DNA of 64,000 nt from Erodium maritimum (GCA_963921825.1 OY997594.1:56467675-56531674), one strand, 5' to 3'; positions 32,869 to 44,281 are shown, numbered from the stretch's first letter. Translations and numbers: made by a program. Notes: generated from the sequence alone by a model not told the origin.

Positions 32869-33738
32869 GTCGTATATCCGCTGCACGGATAACGCACATG
32901 CTCAGTTTCTTAATTCGTATAGAACGACGCGCTTAAAATAACCAACATCACACACAGTCCATCACAATAGTACTCATACTAATATTATACTCAGTATAGC
33001 ATAGTCACACAAGTTCACACAATTATAGAAGTCCACATACTAGTGCGTCACACATATCACACACTCAAGCAACGATGTTACACACAGTCAAACACTCCAC
33101 AATGTATCCACCACACAACAAATACACATTAGACAACCATCAACTTAGACTCCAATTCTTAACACGTTCTCTTTCTAACATAACATTCATGTTGACATCA
33201 CGTCGTTACAACCCGGTTCAGGCGTCCACGAATTACGTTGTAACCACTTAACATCCCTCCATTCACGTCCAGCTACAGTGGCCCCTATAGCCGAATCGTG
33301 ATGGTACATACACTTCAGTTTCTGCAGAAAATTGGGCATGACCCGTTCGTAAATTACATTAACCATCCGCTTATGCGGGACAACCAATCACAACTTGCAC
33401 AAAGCACTCAACACAGTCATAGCACACAACAAGTTATCGCAGCTACACACCTCGGGTCTTGGTAATTTCACTCTTTTCGCCCGGCCAAGTCCACACTCGG
33501 AAAAACAGTTAACTCAAACAATGACACTAACCACAATGGTTCACCAAAAGTACACGGTACATAGGCCGGACATTTCACTAACCCGAGACTCTCTCCGTCT
33601 CGCTTCTACGCGTAGGACATTTCTAACTTGCGTAACCGCCACACGACGACCTAACGACCCAACTCTACCCACCTAATTGACGTACGGTCCGAATTTTTTG
33701 AAAAACAATTTCAATGAAACCAAGCTCTGATACCAAAT
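32869..33738 (-). other. Leader of the nested gypsy element with primer-binding site
   Basis: This is non-coding DNA between gag and the 5' LTR. At 33724-33735 the minus strand reads TGGTATCAGAGC, complementary to the 3' end of plant initiator methionine tRNA, three bases inside the LTR boundary. It primes minus-strand DNA synthesis. Confidence 0.88.
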
Positions 33739-34504
33739 TGTCACGCCCCAAATCCGGTTTTGACCGGACTCGAGACGTGAACTTAGAGTAATATATAATA
33801 AAAGACAATTTTGAAAGAAATAAGTTTCAACAATAATAATAATCCGATAAAAGTGAGTCAACAACTCATAAGTCCGGTAATAAAATGTTTAGTAAAAGAA
33901 AAAGTGAGAGTACGTCTCTAGACAACTAGACAAGACCCTCGCTAGCTCCCAAGCGCCGAGAATCCCGGTAGCACAAATCCCGCTCAAGACCTGTAAAATA
34001 ACAAGGTAAAGGGGGTGAGCTTTCGCTCAGTAGGAAAAGTAGTTAAGGTTATGAACATCCGATCACCACCACGAGTAACCGTCTAATTAGGGCATACTAG
34101 CAAGGCATAACAATTAACAATGTCCACAGAAGTTTACCAACCACTAAACACTCTCACAAGACCATAACCACACTTAAACATCGCACACAACCAATCATCA
34201 AGCATACAACACACATCAGATGAAACACATGTCCCGTACAGCAGTCCCCAACATCACCGGCTATTACAGCCCGTTCCAATTATTTCGTACCAGACCACAC
34301 AACATCGGTACCGACATCTTCCCGTCACTTAAACTCGGGTCACATCCTTGACCGGGACATACATCGGTTGGACGTCTTCCCAGCACACAGCCTCGGGGCA
34401 TCACTCATAACACATATCGGACCAGCATATACCTCGGTCGTACGTCTTCCCGGACCACATAGCATCGGGGTAATGATCACACCATCCTCGGTCTAGATAC
34501 CTGA
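33739..34504 (-). repeat. 5' LTR of the nested gypsy element, main segment
   Basis: It starts TGTCACGCCCC next to the primer-binding site. It is cut at 34504 by the Athila/Tat-like element; only the terminal 79 bp of this LTR reappear at 39459-39537. Confidence 0.85.
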
Positions 34505-35883
34505 TGTGGACATAAAATACATCTATTTTAGATGTCATTAGTCCACATTTATGCTCTTTTTAGTCACGAGTTAATGAAATGATGCATTTTACTCTCGTAT
34601 TGTGTATTTGGTCTTGTTTCAAGGTTCATCAAGTTTTCGGGGCAAAAATGGGTAATTCGGGAGTGAAACGGAGCAAATTTGGAAGTTGGACAGAAGTGTC
34701 AGCAACATGCACCAGTTTCTTGCACGCCATGCAACAAAATGGTGCACTCAGGACAGAGGAGTCAAGAAAATGCACCAGTTTGTTGCACGGCGTGCAAGAA
34801 ACTGGTGCAACTTAAGTGCACCAGAAACTTGCACGGCGTGCAAGCGACCGTGCAAGCGTCAAAAACGCGATTTCAAGTTGTGTTTCCTATTTTTTATCAG
34901 AGTTAACCCGTCATATAAAAGAGAATTTAGGTCAGATTGAAGGGGATCACGAATTGGAGGAGAAAAACACACTTTGGAGCTTGGAGAACTTGGAGAGAAG
35001 AGCAAAGCAAGAGATTAGAACATCAAGGTTTTGTGTAATTGGATTGAAACTTGATATTAGTATTACTCTTAATGTTTAATATGAATCTCAGTGTTTTATT
35101 CATCTCTATGTGTTCTTATTCTCGTGCTATGAACTAAACTCTTATGATCTAGGGCTAGGGGTGAAGATGTGATGAGTGGAATTAACTTGTTTGGGTTATG
35201 CATTTGTTAACTAGTATTAGGATTTCATTTATTTAATTCCGTTCGTAATGCTACATTGCCTTGATCACGTATATGTATGATTCAATCTTGTTAACCAACA
35301 ATTGAGAAATGAGGTTAGGAAGAGGAAAAGGAATTAAATAGCTCGGGTTTTAATCTAAGCCATAATATGGCTAGAATGACACGAGTGCAATAGCCATAGG
35401 AGTAAAACCCGAAAGTTAGAGGAATTCATAGAATATAATGCTATATACCGCTCTACACCTAGATTAGAGATAATCAGGTGGACCGAGTATGTTAGGGTCC
35501 TAATACGATCGAGAGATGGTTAGGACTATACTTAGAGAATTCCCGTTGCCCTTAGAATAATATTAGTTGTAAATGTATACCGAGTCCCGTTAAATCATTC
35601 ATCACATTCGAACCCCGTTAAAGTCCTAGATCGCCTTTTATCTCTGATTTACAATCCTGTGACTTTGTGCTTATTTTCGGATCATTCACATAATCTCGTT
35701 ACTTGCATGAATTTACATTTTACAAAACCAAACCAATCACCAGTATAGGAATAGCTTGATTATCGGATTAATTAACTAAAGTGCTTGTTTAATTGCTCCC
35801 TTGGGTACGATAACCGGACTTGAACCGAAATACTACTTGACGACCGGTGCGCTTGCCGCGCCTTTTTTGTGAGTTAATTCTCA
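34505..35883 (+). repeat. 5' LTR of the Athila/Tat-like element
   Basis: It starts TGTGGACATAAAATACATC and ends TTGTGAGTTAATTCTCA. It contains several copies of a palindromic word of the type TTGCACGGCGTGCAA (about 34715-34855), repeated in the 3' LTR. Confidence 0.88.
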
Positions 35884-35897
35884 GGGTGTCAAGTTAA

Positions 35898-35915
35898 TGG
35901 CTCCGTTGCCGGGGA
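35898..35915 (+). other. Primer-binding site, tRNA-Asp type
   Basis: TGGCTCCGTTGCCGGGGA, one base from the TGGCGCCGTTGCCGGGGA primer site common in Athila and related plant gypsy elements. It lies 14 nt after the LTR. Confidence 0.8.
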
Positions 35916-36016
35916 GCAACTAAGGCAACTCTGATACGTTTGTAATTCGTGTTAAGACTATTTCATATTTTTTTTTGTATATATTTGCTTAGTTGATTCA
36001 TTGAATTATAACTTTT

Positions 36017-37204
36017 ATGGAGAATTGGTATTGTGATACTGTGTATTGTGATTGTTGCGGAGCTTATGATCATTCTAACTATTATTGTGAGTACTTGAAT
36101 TCAAATGCATATTGTCAATATTGGGAGGACCCTTCCACTTTTGATCAAGGTTGTCAAGTGGAACCACAAGAGTCTTCCTCCAAACTGGAGCAGATGATGC
36201 TAACCATGATGGCACAGATGAAGGAGGATAGTGAGCTGCACAAGGTATCTGTGCAGGAGCAGCAGATAGTGAACCGGAACAATGATTCCCGTTTTCAGAA
36301 GTTGGAAATTCAATTGGGTCAAATAGCCAATGCAATGAATAAAATATATCCTCAGATACAAGTGGTGAATGAGAGAGCTCTACACGATCAAACAAGTCAC
36401 ATTGAGGAAAATCATTCTGAGTACTTAGGTGATTCAGTAGAACAAGAAACTCATTATCCAACCATGAGTTTAGGGGTAAGTGCAGAATGTGAGGTATCAA
36501 GTTCTTACTCCTCTAGTACAATATCTATTCCATCTCCATGTAGTTTTGATGCTTTGAATTCTTTAAATGTAAATAATAATTGTATAATTGAAAAAAATAG
36601 TTCACAAACTATTGCTAAGCCGAATCCTTCCATAGTATCCATAGAGTTGGCTGACAAGTCTATTAGATATCCAAGGGGTACTATGGAAGATGCTCTTAAG
36701 AGATGGGTTATATTTGAATCTCCCATTGATTTTATAATCCTAGACATCGAGAATGATGTCGAAATTCCATTTGGTGTGGGAGATTCATTTTTTGATTCTA
36801 GCAAATCAACTTTGTATGTTCAACCCGTCCCATTAATTTTTAAATTAAATGTTGAGCATAGAGTTGTTAATATTGAGCATGAATTTGTTGATACATTTGC
36901 TAGTCCCCAATCCCCGTTTGTGAGCTTATGTTACTCTATTGTGGTAGATGCTCTTGACGCTCGCTGTCATGAGTATTTTCCGCTTAATGGGATTCATATC
37001 CCTATCAAGTTGAGCCAAGATGAACCAAATTATAATTATTCTGTTAAGGCAAGCTTGATGAAGTTATCCTTGAGTTTGGAACTTTTACAAAACTCAAGGA
37101 AAAGAATTTTTTACTGCATTGTGTTTCTTCTCCTAGTTTTTCACTCATATTTAAAGAGAAGGATGCAATGGAAGTATGAGATTTGTGGGAGGCCTCCCGA
37201 TTGA
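36017..37204 (+). CDS. Gag-knuckle/protease-like ORF of the Athila/Tat-like element, 395 aa
   Basis: The ORF opens 101 nt after the primer-binding site. Residues 11-24 form a CX2CX4HX4C zinc knuckle (CDCCGAYDHSNYYC). A segment with LEIQLGQIANAMN (about 95-108) matches the end of Athila-type Gag. Further on, LADKSIRYPRGTMEDAL and FIILDIENDVEIPFG resemble the region around the retroviral-type aspartic protease fold in these elements. The usual Gag N-terminus is missing, and the ORF ends before any reverse transcriptase. I cannot see a convincing catalytic Asp-Thr/Ser-Gly, so protease activity is doubtful. The frame is open over 395 codons, which is notable for a deleted element. Confidence 0.7.
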   Translation: MENWYCDTVYCDCCGAYDHSNYYCEYLNSNAYCQYWEDPSTFDQGCQVEPQESSSKLEQMMLTMMAQMKEDSELHKVSVQEQQIVNRNNDSRFQKLEIQLGQIANAMNKIYPQIQVVNERALHDQTSHIEENHSEYLGDSVEQETHYPTMSLGVSAECEVSSSYSSSTISIPSPCSFDALNSLNVNNNCIIEKNSSQTIAKPNPSIVSIELADKSIRYPRGTMEDALKRWVIFESPIDFIILDIENDVEIPFGVGDSFFDSSKSTLYVQPVPLIFKLNVEHRVVNIEHEFVDTFASPQSPFVSLCYSIVVDALDARCHEYFPLNGIHIPIKLSQDEPNYNYSVKASLMKLSLSLELLQNSRKRIFYCIVFLLLVFHSYLKRRMQWKYEICGRPPD

Positions 37205-38078
37205 GCCTCCTTCCTGTCGAGCAAACGACGTTAAACAAATGCGCTTGTTGGGAGGCAACCCAATATTCCTACCCCTCGTTGTTTTGTATATGTTATGTCT
37301 TGCTCTTATTCTCTAACTATTTGTGCAAGTTGGTGATACTGGATGGAAGCTTGAGGGTTAAAATCATATTTGTTAGCGCCAAGTTCTCGAGAACTCACTT
37401 GGGCGGAGTAGTATTCCATCTACCATGCACAAAGGCAATTTCAAGTATTCAGGAAAAAGTAGTACCGGTGAAGGGGAAATATCTCTATCCCTCTATTGTT
37501 TATTATGTTTAATATCTACTTGTGAACTTTGATGTTTTTTGTGGTGGGTGTTGAGCACCCGACTTGCTGTGTTGATAGGTTATACATCTTAGTTCTCTGA
37601 TTTGCTTGATTGTTCTACACAAGTGTGGGGTTGCCTATATGTGGTTAGAAGCATGTATAGGATTAAGTCGCACTAGGGACAGTGCAAGGTTTTAAGTGTG
37701 GGGTGGGAGATCGTAGATCTTAGTGCGTTTGCATTGTGTGCTTCATGAAATTTTCAAAAAAAAATCGAAAATCAAAAAAAATATTTTCTGGTGGTTTATT
37801 GAGCTTAGTGCATATGATTTTAAGGTTTCAAGGATTGGAATGTTGGACATGATCATTTTTCTTGCATAATTCAAAGGATTGCATCGATTTAGTATGAATG
37901 AATTGACTTGTGTAAGCACATGTAGCGAGGCATGCTCGTTTGTTTGCATTCTGGGCAGTTACTTTGATGTGTACTTGAGTCCTCTAAATCCTATACATGG
38001 TAACCTGAGTCTAGAACTTCACAGATATCCTCTCGAGGCGAAATAAAATAAGGAAGTAGGTGATTAAGAAAATAAGGA
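37205..38078 (+). other. 3' untranslated part of the Athila/Tat-like element
   Basis: No further ORF. The purine-rich stretch before the 3' LTR (about 38040-38078, AAATAAAATAAGGAAGTAGG) is a candidate polypurine tract. Confidence 0.55.
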
Positions 38079-39458
38079 TGTGGACATAAAATTCATCTAT
38101 TTTAGATGTCATTAGCCCACATTTATGCTCTTTTTAGTCCCGAGTTAATATGAAATGATGCATTTTACTCTCGTATTGTGTATTTGGTCTTGTTTCAAGG
38201 TTCATCAAGTTTTTGGGGCAAAAAGGGGTAATTCGGGAGCGAAACGGAGCAAATTTGGAAGTTGGACAGAAGTGTCAGCAACATGCACCAGTTTCTTGCA
38301 CGCCATGCAACAAACTGGTGCACTCAGGACATAGGAGTCAAGAAAATGCACCAGTTTGTTGCACGGCGTGCAAGAAACTGGTGCAACTTAAGTGCACCAG
38401 AAACTTGCACGGCGTGCAAGCTACCGTGCAAGCGTCAAAACGCGATTTCCAGCTGCGTTTCCTATTTTTTATCAGAGTTAACCCGTCATATAAAAGGGAA
38501 TTTAGGTCAGATTGAAGGGGATCACGAATTGGAGGAGAAAAACACACTTTAGAGCTTGGAGAACTTGGAGAGAAGAGCAAAGCAAGAGATTAGAACATCA
38601 AGGTTTTGTGTAATTGGATTGAAACTTGATATTGGTATTACTCTTAATGTTTAATATGAATCTCAATGTTTTATTCATCTCTATGTGTTCTTATTCTCGT
38701 TCTATGAACTAAACTCTTACGATCTAGGGCTAGGGGTGAAGATGTGATGAGTGGAATTAACTTGTTTGGGTTATGCATTTGTTAACTAGTATTAGAATTT
38801 CGTTTATTTAATTCCGTTCGTAATGCTACATTGCCTTGATCACGTATATGTATGATTCAATCTTGTTAACCAACAATTGAGAAATGAGGTTAGGAAGAGG
38901 AAAAGGAATTAAATAGCTCGGATTTTAATCTAAGCCAGAATATGGCTAGACTGACACGAGTGCAATAGCCATAGGAGTAAAACCCGAAAGTTAGAGGAAT
39001 TCATAGAATATAATACTATATACCGCTCTACACCTAGATTAGAGATAATTAGGTGGACCGAGTATGTTAGGGTCCTAATACGATCGAGAGATGGTTAGGA
39101 CTATACTTAGAGAATTCCCGTTGCCCTTAGAATAATATTAGTTGCAAATGTATACCGAGTCCCGTTAAATCATTCATCACATTCGAACCCCGTTAAAGTC
39201 CTAGATCGCCTTTTATCTCTGATTTACAATCCTGTGACTTTGTGCTTATTTTCGGATCATTCACATAATCTCGTTACTTGAATGAATTTGTATTTTACAA
39301 AACCAAACCAATCACCAGTATAGGAATAACTTGATTATCGGATTAATTAACTAAAGTGCTTGTTTAATTGCTCCCTTGGGTACGATAACCGGACTTGAAC
39401 CGAAATACTACTTGACGACCGGTGCGCTTGCCGCGCCCTTTTTGTGAGTTAATTCTCC
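38079..39458 (+). repeat. 3' LTR of the Athila/Tat-like element
   Basis: It matches 34505-35883 almost throughout. The last base is C where the 5' LTR has A, so the terminal CA is lost or the boundary is shifted by one. Confidence 0.85.
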
Positions 39459-39537
39459 GGTTCGACCTTCTTGTAAAAGGTCAACTTTCGCAAAAAACGT
39501 CCGGTTCGACCGGGATCGACCGGGGGCGGTTCTTACA
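39459..39537 (-). repeat. Terminal 79 bp of the nested gypsy 5' LTR
   Basis: Its reverse complement begins TGTAAGAACCGCCCCCGGTC, the outer end of the family LTR, so it closes the nested element opened at 31737. TTACC follows. Confidence 0.8.
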
Positions 39538-41716
39538 TTACCGACACCTAGTCGGAAGGCAGGCACACCTTATCACAAAACCTGAGCACATTTTACCGAC
39601 ACCTAGTCGTAAGGCAGGCGCACCTTATCACATAACCTGAGCACAATTTACCGACACCTAGTCAGAAGGCAGGCGCACCTCATCATAGAACTTGAGCACA
39701 TTTTACTGACACCTAGTCGGAAGGCAGACGTACCTTATTACATAACCTGAGCACATTTTACCGACACATAGTTGGAAGGCATGCACACCTCATCACAGAA
39801 CCTAAGCACATTTTACCGACACCTAGTTAGAAGGCAGGCGCACCTCATCACACGACAAAACACTGAACTCAGATATAAATGTATTCAAAATCACAGAGGA
39901 TCACATAACAGGCATAAGTAACCTCAGCGAACCAAAACAGATCAACACATAGAGTAATATCATTAGCAACCACTTCCACACTAAGTATCCCAGAGCAATA
40001 CGCCGGATTCCAAAGCCCGGCTCCACCATATCGTAACGAACTCGACATCGGCCTAGATATCTTCCCGCAGCACACACTGCATCGGGGTGCAACTCATATC
40101 AAACATACCCAATCGGACCGTAGCACGGGGTACAAATCACACCACACATACAATACCGAAACACTCACATCGGTCTATCACTCACCCAATCACATCACAA
40201 GACAATAATTCATACTAACATTTACCACATTCTCATAGCATATCTTGATCATTAATTCAACATCGAAACGTACCACAGACTATTCATGACAATCTACCAA
40301 TCACCAACAAACGCAATCAACACACAATCCTACGGGCACGACATGGCCCACATACAATTCTACAACACAGCAAGTCCCACACCTACGGGCATGACTTGGC
40401 CGCAAGTGGTTCCATATTTAAAAAGACTATCCTAGTTATTCACATCCTACATGTGATTCTACAATCATTCCGATTACTTAACCTATATGCAATTCTAGTA
40501 ATTTTCCGCATTTAAACCGGTATTCGCTACTTTTCCCTACCTAAACCGCTATCCAACACGAGCAAGCACGAGTCGCCTAGTAGCCTCCTCCGTCGTGATC
40601 GGGAACAATGTATAAGATCACAAAGTAACACGAGATTTAATAATAACTCAACAGTGGTCTAAAGATAAAACTCTTAACTTAACCCCCGAATCATTCGGTA
40701 TAGATAACCTTTCTAATTACCCTAAAACACCCAAAATGGACATGGAAAGTCCATTTCTGATCCATCACAAAATGGGTCACGGAGCCTTGATGGGCTTCGT
40801 CACGGTTCGGATCACGGAACCGTGACGTGCACCGTCACGGAACCGTGACGTGTGCCGTCACGGCCTCCGTCACGGAGCCGTGTCGTGCTCCGTCACGGTT
40901 CCCGTCACGGATCTGTGACGGGTCTGACAGTCCCTTACTTCTTCTTCCTCCAGCTTCTTCTCCACGAATTCAAACCCTCAAAACTGCATTGTTGACCTCC
41001 AAAACCTCCAAAATCAGTCTTAAAACTCCCAAAACCTCAAACCCATAAAACCCAAGCCTAGTTCATGATTTTTCTATCAAACCCACAACCCAAACTTCAT
41101 CAAAAGAGGGTTTTAATGGGTACTCACCTTAGGAAGTGAAGAGGGGATGAGAATTAAGTAGATTTGGAGAAGTTTTGTGGTGGAAATCAAGCAAAAAGAC
41201 CTCCTTTTCTCCTTTTCTTTTCTTCTTCTTCAATGGAAACTCAAAACCCTCTCTCTCTATGAATTTTCGACCAAGGCAAGGTGTGAGCAGATTTGTGGCT
41301 CAAATGTGGCCTTTAATGTAAACTAGAAAAGACCATTTTGCCCCTATTGCTTCCTTTCTTCTCATTTGGCCCAAAATGAGGGCAATTGGGTCTTTCTCCA
41401 CCCTTTTCTTCTCCTCCAAGACTCATGGACATGTGTCCATGTGGGGTCCACCTCTACCCATAATTATTTCAGCCCATTTGAATTTATTCGATAAAGCCCC
41501 TAATTTGACTCGTTTGACCCAGATTTGACTTTTTCACAAAAATACTCATTTGAAAGGAAACAACCCAACTAAGCTAACCGTAACGACAACTAAGGTTTTT
41601 GGGTACCGGAAAGGTCCCGAATCACTCCCGGAGTCATCGGTTCACTTTTCCGGCGTAAAGTCAACTGTTCCCAAAAGTCACCGGTTCGACCGGTGTTGAC
41701 CGGGGCGGTTCTTACA
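39538..41716 (-). repeat. Gypsy 3' LTR, right segment
   Basis: It resumes the LTR of 31035-31736 inside its 55-bp minisatellite and runs to the family end GGGGCGGTTCTTACA at 41716. The palindromic CACGG/CCGTG cluster is at about 40770-40925. Confidence 0.85.
39541..39860. repeat. 55-bp minisatellite in the LTR
   Basis: CCGACACCTAGTCGGAAGGC-type units start at 39541, 39596, 39651, 39706, 39761 and 39816, an exact 55-bp period. A further unit lies at about 31676-31736, cut off by the nested insertion. Confidence 0.95.
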
Positions 41717-41733
41717 ATCTATCCCCCTTAAAA
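41717..41733 (-). other. Polypurine tract of the gypsy element
   Basis: On the minus strand TTTTAAGGGGGATAGAT directly precedes the LTR start TGTAAGAACC. It primes plus-strand DNA synthesis. Confidence 0.8.
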
Positions 41734-41767
41734 TAACTTCGTCCGCGAAATTTAAAACGAGAGTACT

Positions 41768-42591
41768 TCAATGGTCGAACAGGCTGGGGTACTTCGCGCG
41801 AACCTCATCCTCGCGCTCCCAGGTCGACGCTACGCGGTCCTCAACCGCTCACGATCCGCGCGACCCCTCGATCGTCTTTCGAATAACCCTGGACCAATCA
41901 GGAGGCAACTCTTAACACTCACATGTGCCCCGCGTGGGCAATTGACCCGACCTACCACACAATGTTTCGTACGGTGCCATCTTGTTACTGGCTTGAGGCT
42001 TTATGGTAGTCGCACTCGGCTGACTTTTTCCGGACTCCGTCGTGAGGTACTCTCACTTCTACTACGCAGTCGTAGTGGTTGTACTAGTCCCCGTGGGACG
42101 CTGGCATTCGGCCTTCACTTGTTGACAAGTGATACGCCTCGATATGAACTCCGCACCTGTTATCCGCATCCCGCTCCACCGGGGATGTCGCCTGATGTCG
42201 CGGTACCTCTCAGGCTTACCCGTCTGCACGGTAAGACGCGAAAGATGTGACTCTCGCAACACGTCGTCTCCACCGCTACGCGGCACGAACAACCTTCCTC
42301 GATCTGCTACATGCTCACAGCTTTCGGCGTCGCCACCGATGGCACTTTTCTTCTAAAACTCTGTGGTATCGGCATTGAGTATCAGTTCTTCACCGTGACC
42401 CGGTCCAGCTCCGGTGCTCTATACACATCATCAGCGCTCCACTCTTCTCTTCACAAAGAGTGCTGCGTTCTCCACGACGATGTGCTCGGACGGATAACCC
42501 CTTCTCTCAGGGCTCTTCGAACTAACGCTTCAGTTCGGTCAACTCTGCTAGTGCGAACTTGTACAGCTTCAACAATGTCGATGCCATCCCC
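41768..42591 (-). pseudogene. Decayed Ty3/gypsy pol (RT, integrase, chromodomain end)
   Basis: Reading leftwards from 42591, FALAELTELKR and GVIRPSTSSW correspond to the start of reverse transcriptase. At 42292-42062, LRESHLSRLTVQTGKPERYR and ITCQQVKAECQRP match the integrase zinc-binding region, with one expected Cys replaced (RRITC). MAPYETLCGR near 41975 is an integrase-core remnant. TWEREDEVRAKYPSLFDH followed by a stop at 41770-41768 is the chromodomain C-terminal end. Large internal deletions and frameshifts make it non-functional. The copia array interrupts the reverse transcriptase start at 42591. Confidence 0.85.
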
Positions 42592-44267
42592 TGTTGGGTC
42601 TCGATGGAGGGTATGAACACATACTTGCAGCGGAAATAACTCGAGACCATGTCATAGAACACTACCAAATATTAGATACACAAGAGAATAAACAATATGG
42701 ATGTTTCCTTACCAACTAGTTCAAGAAAAGGAAGAGAACACCAAAGAAACGATGATCGGCTTGAGTCTCCAAGACGCCTACGTATCCAAATGGAATCAAA
42801 GCCACGTAGTTCTTCTTTAGATGACTCAAGAACACAACAAGAGGGGGGAAAAGTGCCAAACTCGAAATTGTAGTGTGAGAGGGAGAGAAGTTGTGTTTCT
42901 ATTCTTGTCTTGTGATTTGTTGTAGGAAAAAGATGACTTAAACCATCAACAACCATCAAGGACAAGTAAGGTGTGAAGCATGGTGTGAAGTAAGACAAGC
43001 ATGGTGCTAAGTATGGCAAGACAAGATGGGTTAGGTGGTGAATCACCAACACCTTAATCCTTGTCTTGCTTACTTAGTACTAATTAATCAAGACTTGATT
43101 AATTAGTTCCATGGGCCTTGGTTGCATGGGCCTTTCATGGGCCTCTTGGAACATGGCCCATGGCCATTCCCAACGAGGTCCCGTGACGTGCTCATCGCCT
43201 CCAAGCCTTCCATACCGGAAATGTCCAACATTATCCGACGCGATCAATCCCAAGACTCCAAGCCTTGTCTTGATCCGTAATGTCCTATTCACTTACGGGC
43301 ACATGACCCAAAACCCAGTTTTGGTCATGTCCCGAGACAACTCTCTTTTGGCCATTCTCCATAAATGTGTCAATGAGTTTCATCCTTCGGTGTGACCCTT
43401 AGGTCTATGCATGTCGATAGATCAACGTAAAATCCCATTTTACTTGATCCTATATAAGTGGCAACTAACGAAACTTTAGTATTGCCTGACACTACATAGC
43501 GAATCGAACCAATCGATTCTAACCTTTCCGTCCTCCCTGTCATTATCCTTTTATCTCCGATATCCTGATTGAGATAAGGCATAGAGCCGTCATCCTTATT
43601 ATTCTCAATCATTGTTCCTTGATATGTGAGATGACTGAATATATGATACCTAGTATCATGTGCATGGCCATGCTATTCTTTCAGTCACTCTCGATCAAGC
43701 GGCCGAGAACCGATATCTTTCCCATACCTCAGTATGAGGGATAAATCCCTTAGCCGTCTTTCGTGTCACTCATGCAACCCGTCCCCAAGCCAATCCTGGC
43801 CGTTATGGAAGCCCTGTTACGGACAACGTTAGGCTCAGGTCAAACTTAGTTGTTGACTGCATAGTGATCACAAAGACTCCTTGGTCTAAGGATACATGAC
43901 AAGCTACGACACTGAATATGTTAATGACTCAATCTATGGCACATATTCAGGGCGGGTCGTCCAATATCATGTCCCACATGATATCTATGATCAGACTCCG
44001 GAATCCCATTCCAATGACTAACAGAACGTAAGCCATGAAGAGCCATCTTTCATACTAGTCGCTTCTAGTGAAGCTTTATTGACTAGGGACCCATCGAGTG
44101 TGATCCATCTCGATCTATGGTTCTATTCGCATGGTGGGCATAGATCAGAAATCACATCGATATATTACTCCAACACATAAGTAATAGAAAGCCGCTTTAA
44201 TCTTATTGCTAATGATGATATATACATTTGGACATTTATGATTGAACTACGGGCACTAAGACTAACA
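42592..44267 (-). repeat. Copia LTR, copy 1 (1676 bp)
   Basis: On the minus strand it begins TGTTAGTCTTAGTGCCCG next to the polypurine tract and ends CGAGACCCAACA. A TATA-like TTATATAG at about 43450-43457 (minus strand) may mark the promoter, placing U3 at roughly the first 840 bp. Short frames within it look incidental. Confidence 0.93.
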
Positions 44268-44281
44268 ATCTCCCACTTGCC
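44268..44281 (-). other. Copia polypurine tract, copy 1
   Basis: GGCAAGTGGGAGAT on the minus strand, between the Gag-Pol stop codon and the LTR start TGTTAG. Equivalent sites are at 51532-51545 and 58796-58809. Confidence 0.88.

Larger units (their letters stand above)
34505..39458 (+). mobile_element. Non-autonomous Athila/Tat-like Ty3/gypsy element, 4.95 kb
   Basis: Two similar LTRs (34505-35883 and 38079-39458) bound a 2.2-kb interior. The interior has a tRNA-Asp-type primer-binding site and one ORF with a zinc knuckle and protease-like region. Reverse transcriptase, RNase H and integrase are absent. The LTRs differ at only a few sites that I noticed (for example AAAATAC/AAAATTC), so the insertion is fairly recent. 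The flanks CCTGA and GGTTC do not match, and much of the host LTR is missing on the right, so a deletion followed or accompanied insertion. Confidence 0.85.
31737..39537 (-). mobile_element. Partly deleted gypsy element nested in the LTR of a sibling
   Basis: Both ends are family termini (TGTCACGCCCC at 31737; GGCGGTTCTTACA ending at 39537), with near-duplicated flanks TTACG/TTACC. In minus-strand order it has a 5' LTR (39537-39459 and 34504-33739), a primer-binding site, a leader and the start of gag. A deletion then joins gag directly to the last 451 bp of the 3' LTR (32187-31737). All of pol is lost. Its 5' LTR is itself interrupted by the element at 34505-39458 and lacks about 2 kb next to that insertion. 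Confidence 0.85.
31035..42591 (-). mobile_element. Ty3/gypsy chromovirus-type element (3' LTR + decayed pol), multiply invaded
   Basis: The 3' LTR starts TGTCACGCCCCAAATCCGG at 31035 and is split at 31736/39538. It ends GGGGCGGTTCTTACA at 41716 (about 2.88 kb without the insertion). A polypurine tract follows, then decayed pol to 42591, where the copia array inserts. The rest of the element should lie beyond the right edge. This copy ties the LTR family to a chromodomain-bearing (Tekay/Del-like) lineage. Confidence 0.85.

Noticed and set aside
33724-33735. Possible tRNA gene at TGGTATCAGAGC
   Set aside because: Only the 12-nt tRNA 3'-end complement is present; it is a primer-binding site.
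39541-39860. CRISPR-like array
   Set aside because: Units are adjacent with no unique spacers, in a plant LTR; this is a minisatellite.
41771-42250. 159-codon plus-strand ORF
   Set aside because: The minus strand of the same DNA encodes integrase and chromodomain motifs, so this frame is a shadow.
42672-43052. 126-codon minus-strand ORF in each copia LTR
   Set aside because: It lies in the R/U5 part of the LTR, has no domain, and recurs only because the LTR recurs.
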